Program-made: the position numbers and the translations under genes | In this document: positions 53,515 to 63,760 of the stretch, piece by piece | Numbering within the stretch: position 1 is the first letter of the stretch | How the letters are laid out: every line of letters starts with the position of its first letter | Notes under the pieces: generated by a model | What the model was told of the DNA's origin: nothing | Databases searched by the model: none | Seen by the model: only the letters and a program-made list of their open reading frames with translations | Assembly (NCBI GenBank): GCA_963693315.1 | Contig: OY856188.1 | Span: forward strand, 149,499,197-149,563,196 | DNA length: 64,000 nucleotides | DNA from: Diogma glabrata | Lineage: Eukaryota; Arthropoda; Insecta; Diptera; Cylindrotomidae | Reading direction: 5' to 3'

Positions 53515-53737
53515 AGTTGACTAAATAGAGTTTATCCGTCTACACCCCTAGGGTATCACCATGGTTAATGATATCTCATGCTATTTGCAATGGTATGCCA
53601 CGTTAGCTCATATATCAATGTCCGATAGCATATAATGGAGTACTCGGTGATGTTTTTACAATGTTTTTACACCATCGTGATGTTTTTACAAAACAAAATA
53701 CGATAGTTTTACCAAATAAGTTAGGATTACGAATTAA
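53515..53737. other. non-coding stretch
   Basis: Short flanking sequence with ATGTTTTTAC repeated near 53651, 53663 and 53681; nothing else recognised. Confidence 0.5.
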
Positions 53738-53739
53738 TA

Positions 53740-54711
53740 GACCAGGGCCAAACCGTTATAAATATCGAAATAGACGAAAAATTCTTAGCAGTATACGAAT
53801 GGTCGGAAAATATAGTTAATGGTCTAAGTAATTAAGGAAAAATCGACCGAACTGAGTAAAAGTCCCGGAAAGGGGTTGTAGTATATACGTTTTTAGTGGT
53901 TTGTATTAGGTTTTTACGATTTGCGACTAAACTGTGCATCCTATAGGAAAATATTAAATGTAAAAGTTGTAGATAATAAAAAAATCTAAAACTTTTTACT
54001 GGCCATTATTGACCATAACCACAAAATTATCGAGAAAAGTGCGAAAAACCGTTTTTTTTGTTTTTAATTTATAACTATAGCAAAAGTTTTTATATTTTCA
54101 TGAAAATCGGTGAAAATGTTCGTTTTTGTGTTTCAAACAGTCCCAAATTTTTTCAAAGCGAAATATTTAATTTTCGATGTTTTATGAAGAAAATTAAAAA
54201 AAAGACCTAATTTTCAATCGAAAAATTTGGTTAGGAAATTTTTGATTTTTGAGCTTTATCAGTGCTAATTTTTTTCGTTGAAATCCCAACTTTAATATAG
54301 AATTAAAATATAATATTGTTTAGGTACAAAAATTTCGTTAAAAAATCTCGTAAAACCGAAAAAACTACTTTCAAATCATGAATTTCTTTTTCTTTGTTGT
54401 AAATAAACGTTTGCATTCATAAAAAGCGTTAATTCACATACGATACTATGTTATACAAGTAATTTACATATACTTAACTAATCTTGGCTTTCAAAGTCCC
54501 AAAATCATCGTTTAAACTGCAATTAAATAGGTAAAAACTAAAAACTCAAAAAACACAAAGGCTGTGACATAGAATTTTTTTTTTATTTCTTGTGATTCGT
54601 AAGTATTTACAAATTATCATGTCAAAGTGTTTTGATGACAAAATACAAAAATTAAAAGTAAAATAATACTGTTAAGAATTTTTTTTTCCTTTAACAAGAT
54701 TGGCCCTGGTC
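53740..54711. mobile_element. terminal-inverted-repeat element, possibly TA-targeted
   Basis: Left end GACCAGGGCCAA and right end TTGGCCCTGGTC are perfect 12-bp inverted repeats bounded by TA on both sides (53738-53739, 54712-54713); similarity extends a few bases further out. The interior is AT-rich and non-coding. The class is inferred only from the TA and size of 972 bp. Confidence 0.6.
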
Positions 54712-54713
54712 TA

Positions 54714-55187
54714 TAATTCAATTTTCGACCTGGAAAACCGTAGTAGATATTATTTTTTCACTTTTTGTTTGGTTGGAATAAACCATAATCTTAACAAATT
54801 CATGCTTCATGTAGCATCGGAAAAAAAATTTGAATTTAATAAATTTGTCGATCGCACTTTTTATATTTATTTTATTTTTTTTATTTTCGGTGGAATCTAG
54901 AGAGAATCGTAGTGCGGTCTAATACGGTTGTCTATATAATTTTCTCTTGATAAATAAAAAAAATTAAATATAGTTTGAATTGTTTATTAATGTTATGAAC
55001 GCGAATTTATCTGTATTTTTATGTGTCTGTTTATAATTTTGAATAGTTTTATATACAATGACATATAAATTTAAAAAAAAGCAATCAAAATTCATTAACA
55101 TCAATAAAAATAGTTGAAAGTTAAATATAGTTATTTTAATGTTATATTTTTGGGGAGTAAAGTGTTTTAAATAAAGCATAAAATATT
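54714..55187. other. non-coding stretch
   Basis: AT-rich; no gene or repeat recognised. Confidence 0.5.
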
Positions 55188-55191
55188 ATCT

Positions 55192-55792
55192 GGGCTATTA
55201 TTTTGAAAACGTACATCGAAAAAAAAACAACTATTTTTTAAAAATCTGAAATTTTGATATTTTGTTGGTATTGACGAAAGGAAAAAAGTAATTTCTGCTT
55301 TTATTTTTTTTGTACTCTGAATCGGAGTTATGCGCGGTTGAATTTTGAGGCTTTTTCACGTAGTTTTTGGTAATGGTGGCAATGTTTTGTGAATAGGTGC
55401 CACAAATTTCATCCGACTTACGTATATTTTTGCAAGTAAAAAGGAAAATAATTGAATAATTGAAATAAGTAAGTTTAAAATTAATAACTTTTCTCTTTTC
55501 CGCTAGGCGGCGCGTAAAACCTTGGTTTACTTCAAAGCTCATATCTCAAAAAGTAGGCTTTTTTTTTTTTTGTTTTTCACAAATTTTAAAGTAAACATAT
55601 GCAGCTATGAAATTAAGAAATAAAAAGTCAGCAATTCAATATGGATTTTTTCTTACGATTTTTTAAAGTTTGGTATATGAAAAATTCACATGTGTTTTTT
55701 TATTAAGTTAATAATCCTGTACTAAATGTGGATCTAATAAATTAAACATTTCATATTTTAACACCTGCAATAAATTTGAACCATTTTTTGTG
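55192..55792. repeat. left long terminal inverted repeat
   Basis: Reverse complement of 57447-58056, with small indels near the outer end (the right copy has about 20 extra bases around 58000-58030). Contains one copy of the small outward-facing ORF. Confidence 0.85.
55234..55542 (-). CDS. small ORF carried in the left terminal repeat
   Basis: About 100 codons, starting MSFEVNQGFTRRLAEKRKVI, with a hydrophobic stretch near residues 28-37 and a polar tail (ITKNYVKKPQNST, HNSDSEYKKNKSR). The counterpart at 57697-58002 is nearly identical, differing at only a few residues. The two face outward. I do not recognise the protein. That the frame stays open in both repeats is expected if the repeats are young and nearly identical, so openness is weak evidence for function. 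On the minus strand it lies about 500 bases downstream of the main gene and could be a separate gene or nothing. Confidence 0.35.
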
Positions 55793-56042
55793 TATTTCTG
55801 ATAGAGAAACAGGTTTTTATTCAGAATAAGAATTGGAGATCCATATGATCGAAGATTTTGTTATAATTTCAACATCACCAACACTAACATTAGAAAAAAA
55901 CATTGAAAAAAATATTTTTCCTATAAACATTATAATTTAATCAATATTATAAATAAATACATTAAAAAATTAATTTATATATTTTTTTTTGCCTTTAAAT
56001 TGAAATATTTATGATCATCAGAAAAAGAAAACATTTTGGCAA

Positions 56043-57068
56043 TTATTTTATCGGGTGTAGTGTTATCCGGTAAAAAACAGTGGAATCCTTGAGCTCTTTG
56101 TTTTCTTCCAAGAACATTTCGTAGATGTCGATGAGGGTCGATAACACCAACCGCTTTGATTTCTTAATTTTTGTCGATCCTTCTGTAATAGTAACAACAT
56201 CTTTAAGGCCAGGCATTGTTCTACTAATTTCCTCTGATAAGAAGTATGTTTGAATTTGTTTTACTATATTTTGTGACAAACTGTGCACTTGTTTGCTTTG
56301 AGGCCAACTGTAAGGACCTACTGTTTCCAACAGATCCATGGTGAATTCTACCAGTCGTCTTGATGCATTAAATTCATCCTGGATACGTTGATTTGACCAA
56401 AATTTACGTGGTAGAGTTGTCAACAAAAACACTTGTTTTGATTTACAGCTGGCATCTTTAAACTCTTTTTTAAAGTTCATAAGCCATGATGTATATTCAC
56501 ATTCCTCGTTTGGTGATAACACTTTAACTGAATCTACTTGAAATATTCTTTGACTTATTGCCGATGTGACACTTGCAATTTTTTTATAACTTCCTGTTGT
56601 AATATGATTTTGTTTGATAGGAGATTCGGCTAACCTTCCAAGAACATTGTTAATATCTTCTAAAATGTCATTAAGTAGTTCAGGAACTGGTGGAGATATA
56701 GTATCAACCGAAACTGGTGATGAATCTAAAGATGCTGGAGGTATTTGAATATTTTCGTTCGTTGGAACATTTTCAACATCCTGATTTATAGAAATAATTT
56801 CACTATCGATAGTTTCCGAACATGAAAGCTGCTGTATAGAAAATATTAGTTGCATATGAATTTTTATTCATTTTAATAAAATAATTAAATTTACCTTATT
56901 TTTGTAGATATAAGTGCGACATGTTTCACATATAAACTGGTCATCACGCAAAGTAAAATTTAGGGTCACAGCTTTTTGAATAACAGTTGGTGTGACCAGT
57001 TTCACATTTTTTGATGTCCGCTGGTGATTTTTGAGACCGTACAAGTTACAGCACAATTTGAAAGGCAT
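56043..57068 (-). CDS. two-exon transposon-associated protein (exons 57068-56895 and 56831-56043)
   Basis: Exon 1 (58 codons) starts MPFKLCCNLYGLKNHQRTSK and ends ICETCRTYIYKNK; it has an N-terminal CC and a CETC pair that may bind zinc. A 63-bp intron (56832-56894) begins GTAAAT and ends TATACAG, and removing it keeps the frame (KNK then QLSCSETIDSEI). Exon 2 (262 codons) has an acidic, serine/proline linker, the segment VLGRLAESPIKQN, then FWSNQRIQDEFNASRRLVEF, a helical region, and LSEEISRTMPGLKDVVTI followed by KSKRLVLSTLIDIYEMFLEE. Proteins of this build (Cys pairs, GESPI-like motif, FYxSDEISRxMPGxKD block, KRLVLxNLxExY) are common, unnamed, repeat-linked proteins in arthropods and cnidarians, as I remember them; those continue with an FAELRPKHC block that is missing here, so this one seems C-terminally truncated (stop TAA at 56043-56045). 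Function probably in transposition; not demonstrated. Confidence 0.65.
56832..56894 (-). other. predicted intron
   Basis: On the minus strand GTAAATTTAATT...TTTTCTATACAG, 63 bases, with an in-frame stop inside the unspliced reading. Short size and splice signals are typical of dipteran introns. Confidence 0.65.
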
Positions 57069-57446
57069 TTCTATTATTATCTTTTCTAAACGTTATGTCT
57101 TCTAAATATTTTGGAATATAATTGATTATAAGGCGATCCAATCAATATATATATACCCTTGAAATAGTTTTGACATAGGTAGAATCAGGTAAAATTAGGT
57201 AGGTACAATTTAATATATTTTGATTGGATGCAAGTATAATTTGGTCAAAAACCGTTTGTGGGCGTCATTAGAAATTTTAAATGTTAAAATTATGAGCCTC
57301 TAATGAGATTTTAATTAGTAAAAAGGGGCTGAATAGACATCTTTTAAAATGAATAAACATTTTACACACCCTTTTAATAATTTAAATTCCTTTATTTTAC
57401 CACTTAACTTAAATTAATTTTTAATAAGTTTTTAACCATTTAACCG

Positions 57447-58056
57447 CACAGAAAATGGTTCAAATTTATTGCAGGTGTTAAAATATGAAATGTTTAATTT
57501 ATTAGATCCACATTTAGTACAGGATTATTAACTTAATAAAAAAACACATGTGAATTTTTCATATACCAAACTTTAAAAAATCGTAAGAAAAAATCCATAT
57601 TGAATTGCTGACTTTTTATTTCTTAATTTCATAGCTGCATATGTTTACTTTAAAATTTGTGAAAAACAAAAAAAAAAAAAGCCTACTTTTTGAGATATGA
57701 GCTTTGAAGTAAACCAAGGTTTTACGCGCCGCCTAGCGGAAAAGAGAAAAGTTATTAATTTTAAACTTACTTATTTCAATTATTCAATTATTTTCCTTTT
57801 TACTTGCAAAAATATACGTAAGTCGGATGAAATTTGTGGCACCTATTCACAAAACATTGCCACCATTACCAAAAACTACGTGAAAAAGCCTCAAAATTCA
57901 ACCGCGTATAACTCCGATTCAGAGTACTCAAAAAATAAAAGCAGAAATTACTTTTTTCCTTTCGTCAATGCCAACAATATATCAAAATTTCAGATTTTTT
58001 AAAAATCAAAAATTTAAAAATCAACAAAAAAATGTACGTTTTCAAAATAATAGCCC
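57447..58056. repeat. right long terminal inverted repeat
   Basis: Mirror of 55192-55792; carries the plus-strand copy of the small ORF. Confidence 0.85.
57697..58002 (+). CDS. small ORF carried in the right terminal repeat
   Basis: 101 codons, MSFEVNQGFTRRLAEKRKVI then NIRKSDEICGTYSQNI and YVKKPQNSTAYNSDSEYSKN; near-identical to the left-repeat ORF and facing outward on the plus strand. Unknown protein, see the left copy. Confidence 0.35.
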   Translation: MSFEVNQGFTRRLAEKRKVINFKLTYFNYSIIFLFTCKNIRKSDEICGTYSQNIATITKNYVKKPQNSTAYNSDSEYSKNKSRNYFFPFVNANNISKFQIF

Positions 58057-58060
58057 ATCT

Positions 58061-58201
58061 ATAAAGTGAAAAAAATGTAATTTTGTTTTTATTTGTTTGT
58101 CAAATAAATAGTTTCAGTTAAATATTTATATTTGCTATTGTCTATTTTTGATAATACTTAATTAAAGTATAATAAAAAGTGTTTAGCATAATTATATTAA
58201 A
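58061..58201. other. AT-rich leader before the exon-like ORF
   Basis: 141 bases, nothing recognised; would contain promoter or 5' UTR if the next ORF is real. Confidence 0.4.
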
Positions 58202-58415
58202 ATGCCTGATTATGATGATACATTTCTATACGATTGTGACAAATTCGATAAAAGACGTTGGCGATCTTATAGTTTAAATCGGCATAACTTTAAAAATGGC
58301 AATTTAATTAAGGAATTATCACCGGTTCGAAGTTTCTTTAAGATAACTACAAATAATTATGATATTGAAAAAAGGAGGTCGTTTTATGGAATATTAAAAG
58401 AGGATGAATTTGAAA
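58202..58415 (+). CDS. possible first coding exon of an unknown gene
   Basis: ATG at 58202 (context TTAAAATG) opens 71 codons of ordinary, non-repetitive composition: MPDYDDTFLYDCDKFDKRRW, FFKITTNNYDIEKRRSFYGI, LKEDEFE. The frame reaches a perfect donor, GTAAGT at 58416-58421, just before the first in-frame stop. No signal peptide or membrane segment; charged throughout. I do not recognise it and see no matching acceptor or second exon in the next kilobase, where BEL and LINE relics lie. It may be a stranded host exon or belong to an unrecognised element. Confidence 0.4.
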
Positions 58416-58619
58416 GTAAGTGAAGCCAATTTGATTTGAAAGATGGTCAAACATATGTACGATCACTTAGTAAATTTAAATGAAATATTCAACTATTTTG
58501 TAAATCTTGGTTTTTTGGCCACAAAGATTTTTTTTAGGGAGCGTCTTTAATAGACAATTTTATTTGTAACGACCAGTCTAGTGTTTATATCAGCATTTGG
58601 ACGGTTATGAAGGGTTGTC
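58416..58619. other. non-coding stretch (putative intron start)
   Basis: Begins with the GTAAGT donor; no coding feature recognised up to the BEL relic. Confidence 0.4.
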
Positions 58620-58735
58620 AAATAATTGATGTGGCAACAAGAACAAAAATGTTGAAAAGACTTTACTGCAGCTTCCCAAACCCCTTTAAATGTAGGCGCT
58701 GCTTGCGAAATAAAATGCCATTTAGTGTTTAACAA
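58620..58735 (-). pseudogene. BEL/Pao integrase fragment
   Basis: The minus strand encodes NTKWHFISQAAPTFKGVWEA and AVKSFQHF, equivalent to [20 protein letters not shown] in the intact BEL element and including the catalytic Glu of integrase. It is a different, older BEL lineage (APTFxGVWEAAVKS). Frame breaks follow (ICHINYLTTLHN). Confidence 0.72.
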
Positions 58736-58854
58736 TAGAAAGAAATTGTATTAAATTAAAAATTAGGAATTGTTTTTTTATATGGTTTTAAATATTTAAA
58801 TTCATGTATTTTCCTTCATATAACTCTATATCTAGGATTTAATACTTGCAGAAG

Positions 58855-59370
58855 ACAGTGCGTCACATGATCAACGAATATTCCACTAACTGGATTATTT
58901 GGAACCGAATTTTATTCTTGATCCTGTAATTTGATCCTGCAATAAAGAATATGGTCGAGGCATGATGGATCCGATTTAATACGGGCAATTGGTGACAATA
59001 TTTATAAAAAACAACAAGATCAGCAACAGTGCGACGATGTTGTAGGGCATCAAGATTTGATGTTAAATTTCGATCACCCACAATGCGCATGGCATACAAG
59101 TCCAAGAGAGTTAGAATGGAAACAGATGCAGCGCCCCAAACTTGACAACAATACTTCATACAAGGACGAATATAGGACTTATAAATGTGGCGTAATTGGT
59201 ACGGGGTGAAATATTTTTTACGTCATTGAGGAGGCCGAGTTTTTTTGGCGCGCTTTTTGCCATCGCCATTATATGATTTTTTCAGAGTAGGTCATTGAAA
59301 ATTGCGACTCCCAATAAACGAACGCCAATACGTTCGTCTATTTGTTCGTCACACATGCTAATTGAAATTG
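58855..59370 (-). pseudogene. LINE family D fragment, copy D4 (ORF2 C-terminus)
   Basis: The minus strand reads MKYCCQVWGAASVSILTLLD, AMRIVGDRNLTSNLDALQHR and RTVADLVVFYKYCHQLP, matching the tail of D1 (MRIVGDRNLTSNLDSLQHRR). Upstream, to about 59370, DNA similarity to 10.07-10.28 kb continues (TGAGGAGGCCGAG, GTTCGTCACACATGC). Confidence 0.82.
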
Positions 59371-59810
59371 CGCTTTATATCTTATTTTAGTTTTACTTTC
59401 TAAGTTTCTACTATCTACATCCTATCATAATATATTGATCTATGCATGTATTTTGTTTTGTGATAGAGTGTTTTGTTTGGTTATCCATCATTTAAAAAAA
59501 CATTTAAACCCTGAAAAACATTTTGTCTTTCAACATCTCAGACCCCTTTTGTTGGACATTGGTCTTAAAATATATCTATGTGTTGTTGCAACATAAATTG
59601 TAATTCCTACTATACAACACTTTTTATTAAAAAAAAATGTGTATAAAAAATTCATATTCATTTTCAATTGATACGACTATAAAAAATTACACTTTACTTC
59701 TAATAAATTATGTAATTTTTGAGATCACTTAAACTCAAGTAAGTAAAGAAGTAATTGGAATTTTTTTCAATTCAAAGGTATGTTTGGAAGTTTCTCAGGA
59801 AAAAAACTCC
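59371..59810. other. non-coding stretch with small repeat fragments
   Basis: 59560-59640 (TTGGTCTTAAAATATATCTA, TGTGTTGTTGCAACAT, ACAACACTTTTTATTAAAAA) is a copy of the small retro-insert family seen at 50654-50853. AAACTCAAGTAAGTAAAGAA with GTAATTGGAATTTTTT (59729-59766) also occurs at 20920-20960 inside the outer hAT. Confidence 0.55.
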
Positions 59811-59832
59811 ACTAATCATTTTTCGTGTTTCG

Positions 59833-59922
59833 GATGAATTCGAACCTTCCTCCTCAGTGCCTGGTTTGAATCCTTAGGCAGACACTCTATCGAATACGCC
59901 GTGAGGCGATGACAATTTCGAA
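59833..59922 (-). ncRNA. tRNA-like sequence (possible SINE head)
   Basis: On the minus strand ATTCGATAGAGTGTCTGCC resembles a pol III A box region and GGTTCGAATTC, 50 bases downstream, fits the B box consensus. No clean cloverleaf or acceptor stem is apparent, so it is not called a tRNA gene. Confidence 0.4.
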
Positions 59923-60751
59923 GTTGAAACTTCTTTATCACTTATTTATTTTACTTATGTTGAATTTTTCCACTGTAATTAGATTCTGTATTATGGAAAT
60001 GTTTTTACATTATATGGGATTTTTTGCATTAAATTTCTAGGCAATACTTTGTATGAATTCATAGAATGGGAATATTTCTACCATGAATGGTAAACAGCAC
60101 TTGGCTATTGTTATTTGGACATTACTGGAAGCATGAATCGGTCGATCGACGGTTTTTTGATTAATTTTTTTTATAAAAAATTCAAACATTCCTTCCAAGC
60201 TTCCTTCAAACGTAAGGTTAAAAGAATTTAAATCGAATTGAGTTAATAAATCAAATTAAAAATATTGCGACGCTGATGCATAGGTTAACTATACCACAGC
60301 TCTGGAAACAAAATGTTCTGGATATATAGTGAGCTAATATCCATGAAAGACTTCAGTTAATGGCTAATCAATGATATAAATTTCGCGTAGTTCTATTTAT
60401 AAAAACATTAAAGAATTCTGTAGCATCCCAACAGACATGAATTCTGTCGTACGAGTAGAAAAAGTAAAAAAATTTTTTGGTCGGAAGTGACAAACCGGAA
60501 TTGGCGTTATTGAAGTTTCGAATGTACATGTGTTCGGGAGGTCCCCCACCACTTATCCTAATATCATCCAAAAACTAATTAGTCCTTTGTCATTTAAATC
60601 AACATCTTTTGTCAAAGATTCATCAAAATTGATTATTGAACTAACTCTGTATGCTCCCAACAACTTTAACAAGTGTGAAAAATGAAAAGTCAGCAGTTGT
60701 ATGGTGGACCCCCCGGCACTTTGATCAACACCGAAAGAAAAAATAGACCAA
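59923..60751. other. non-coding stretch
   Basis: AT-rich, no gene recognised; a 67-codon minus-strand ORF at 60368-60571 lacks any motif. Confidence 0.5.
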
Positions 60752-61190
60752 AATAGTGATGCTAGGACGTAAAGCTAAAGATTTTGGACGTATGTGGAGT
60801 TTGCACCCACATTAAGTCCAAAATAGCTTACGTCCGTGCATCATATACTAATTTTTATTCGCCGCAAGCAAATGATTTAAAAAAAAAAATGTTTATCCTA
60901 AATTAAAATTATAAATTTGCATAATTTGCCTTTGACAAAATATTTGTCATTTTTTCCAAATTATTGTATAACTATGACAACAAATGATAACAATAATTTT
61001 AATTGTAAAATGAAGTTTTGAATTTAAGGGTTGCTTTGATAAATATTTCTATTTTTTATAGAATTTAAACAAATACAAATGTTTTTTACTTTTTTGGACG
61101 TAGCTATGACAACAAAATATATGGTTAAAAAGTGACACTTTAAGACCGCAAATCACAGTAATAAAGTAACACTTTAATACATAGGCGAAT
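60752..61190 (+). repeat. stem-loop repeat R4, copy 2
   Basis: ATGCTAGGACGTAAAGCTAA, hairpin to TAGCTTACGTCCGTGC, body from TTTTATTCGCCGCAAGC to TACATAGGCGAATAAAATAG. Shorter loop than copy 1. Head-to-tail with copy 3. Confidence 0.82.
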
Positions 61191-61672
61191 AAAATAGTGC
61201 ATAATGATGCAAGGACGTAAAGTTAAAGATTTTGGACGTATGTTAAGTTGCACATTAAGTCTAAAATAGTTTACATCCGTGCGTCATATACTATTTTTTA
61301 TTCGCCGCTAGCAAAATATTTAAAAAAAAGTTGTTTATTCTAAATCAAAGTTATAATTTTGCATAAAATATGAAATAAAAATTGGTGAACAAGTAACATT
61401 TGACAAAATATTTGTTATTTTCTCAAACTAATTGTGTAACTATGACAACAAATAATAACAATAATTTGAATTGCAGAATGAAATTTTGAATTTAAAGGCT
61501 GCTTTGATAAAAAGTTTTATGTTTTATAGAATTTAAACAAATACAAATGATTTTTACTTTTTTGGACGTAACTATGACAACAAAATATATGGTTAAAAAG
61601 TGACACTTTACGGCCGCAAATCACAGTAATAAAGTACCACTTAAATATGTAGGCGAATAAAAAATCTATTAA
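61191..61672 (+). repeat. stem-loop repeat R4, copy 3
   Basis: Directly follows copy 2: ATGATGCAAGGACGTAAAGT, hairpin to TACATCCGTGCG, body TTTTATTCGCCGCTAGC to TATGTAGGCGAATAAAAAAT. Confidence 0.82.
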
Positions 61673-62394
61673 ATTTATTTCAGTAACGCTATTATTTATA
61701 CACTTTTCTTGAAAATTTAATAAACCTTTCTTGTAAGTAAAGGTCTTTTTTTAACTACATACATCACAATTTTCTTTTTAATAAAGAGTAAATATTCTCT
61801 TGTTTTACAAGAGAATCGCAAATATAAGATATGTACATACATACTTTCATGAAATAAATATTCCAATCGTCATGTGTTTTTACTTTTTAGTAATACTTTC
61901 TTTCGTTACGTTGTGTACGTGTTTAGTTGTTTAAACAAAAAAAATATGTATTTGTTTAAACAGAAATTCAATATTATTGTTTAAAAATTTTTTCTGCCAT
62001 CAAACTTGAAATTGTCACTTAGAAAACCGTTTTTAATTAGTTAATTGAAGTAAGTTTTATTATTGGTTTATTTTTGTTGATTATGATCCTCTAGCAAACA
62101 ATAATAGTATCGGGAACAATATATTGTAACAGTATGCGTAACTACAATTCAATGTCGTCATGACATATGTCGTATCGTTTATCATAAAAACCTAAATATA
62201 TCTCAGTAAATAAAAATTTTCACATGTGTTACTAAATATAATTTAGCAAATTCAAATATCAAGAACGAGCTCGATATAACTGAATTTTTGTTAAAATTAT
62301 TTAAAATAATTTTTTCTATGGTAGCATATGAAAAGTCTATTTTTAAGCAGTCTTAATCCTCTGTGAAAATGGTTTTCTTCCACTAGTGTAAACT
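61673..62394. other. non-coding spacer between R4 copies
   Basis: AT-rich sequence; no gene recognised. Confidence 0.5.
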
Positions 62395-62905
62395 TATTTT
62401 TATTCGCCTATGTATTAAAGTACTGTGACTAAACTTTATTACTGTGATTTGCGGTCTTAAAGTGTCACTTTTTAACCATATATTTTGTTGTCATAGCTAC
62501 GTCAAAAAAAGTAAAAAACATTTGTATTTTTTTAAATTCTATAAAAAATAGAAATTTCAATCAAAGCAACCCTTAAATGCAAAATTTCATTCTGCAATTC
62601 AAATAGTTATTATCATTGCTGTCATAGTTATACGATAATTTGGAAAAGATAACAAATATTTTGTCAAAGGTAACTTGTTCCACATATTTTTATTTCAAAA
62701 TTTATGCAAATTTATAATTTTAATTTAGAATAAACATTTTTTTTTTAAATATTTTGCTTGCGGCGAATAAAAAATAGTATATGATGCACGGACGTAAGCT
62801 ATTTTGGACTTAATGTAGGTGCAAATCTCGGCTAGCGCCTTGATTTGCAAACTCCACATACGTCCAAAATCTTTAGCTTTACGTCCTAGCATCATAATGT
62901 ACTAT
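62395..62905 (-). repeat. stem-loop repeat R4, copy 4 (inverted)
   Basis: Reads TTTTTATTCGCCTATGTATT first and ends with the full hairpin GGACGTAAGCTATTTTGGAC ... GTCCAAAATCTTTAGC, TTTACGTCC, the reverse of copies 2 and 3. It retains the longer loop (AATCTCGGCTAGCGCC) of copy 1. Confidence 0.82.
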
Positions 62906-62992
62906 TTCGCTAAATAACAAATCGTAGTTGCTATGGTATTTCATGTCAAGATTTATAAAATTTTAAATCAAAGCAGCAATGAAAATATGGAG

Positions 62993-63760
62993 GGGCTGAA
63001 ATCTCACAGCTCTGAGATATCAAGACTTCGGTCTGGGTTAAGGATTTGTATATAGTTTTCGGCAAAAAACTTTTATGAGGACATGGTTTTTATTTTTGGG
63101 CAGCGATGTATATCAAACATAACTCTTTGTTAAAGTACAAGTATTTTTTATCTCTGTTTAAACATTTATTACAAAACTAACACGAAACATCAATACGTTG
63201 CCGGAAAATTATAATCAAAATTCCAAAAATATTGTTAAATTAAATAAAATCGAACTTCTTCAAAACTCCAAAACATTCCAAAAATTAGAATAAAATCAAT
63301 TGGAAATTCCATTACCATTATCTAATCACATCAGTTATCAAAACTGATTTGCTACAAACTAGAGTTCCCGAATCCTGAAATCTCACAGCGGGTGAGTTCC
63401 CAGGGCTGAAATCTCACAGCTCTGAGATATCAAGACTTCGGTCTGGGTTAAGAATTTGTATATAGTTTTCGGCAAAAAACTTTTATGAGGACATGGTTTT
63501 TATTTTTGGGCAGCGATGTATATCAAACATAACTCTTTGTTAAAGTACAAGTATTTTTTATCTCTGTTTAAACATTTATTACAAAACTAACACTTCCAAA
63601 AATATTTTTAAATTAAATAAAATCAAACTTCTTCAAAACTCCAAAACATTCCAAAAATTAGAATAAAATCAATTGGAAATTCCATTACCATTATCTAATC
63701 ACATCAGTTATCAAAACTGATTTGCTACAAACTAGAGTTCCCAAATCCCGTAAAATATTT
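62993..63760 (+). repeat. tandem duplication, units 62993-63401 and 63402-63760
   Basis: Both units start AGGGGCTGAAATCTCACAGC or AGGGCTGAAATCTCACAGC and run through ATCAAGACTTCGGTCTGGGT, GCAGCGATGTATATC and CACATCAGTTATCAAAACTG to AAACTAGAGTTCCC. Unit 2 lacks about 45 bases (the part around CGAAACATCAATACGTTGCC). The 3' quarter of each unit is LINE family D sequence. Confidence 0.88.

Larger units (their letters stand above)
55192..58056 (-). mobile_element. DNA transposon with ~600-bp terminal inverted repeats and 4-bp duplication (Sola-like?)
   Basis: Left terminus GGGCTATTATTTTGAAAACG, right terminus CGTTTTCAAAATAATAGCCC, inverted repeats that continue inward for about 600 bases with high identity (to about 55792 and from about 57447). 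ATCT stands on both sides (55188-55191, 58057-58060). The unique middle holds a two-exon gene on the minus strand. A 4-bp duplication and GGG-starting ends fit the Sola2 group as remembered, but this is tentative. Confidence 0.8.

Noticed and set aside
59833..59922. Functional tRNA gene
   Set aside because: No seven-base acceptor pairing or clear anticodon stem; only box-like motifs.
60752..62905. CRISPR-like or bacterial repeat array
   Set aside because: Units are about 450 bp with inverted members in a clearly eukaryotic transposon context.
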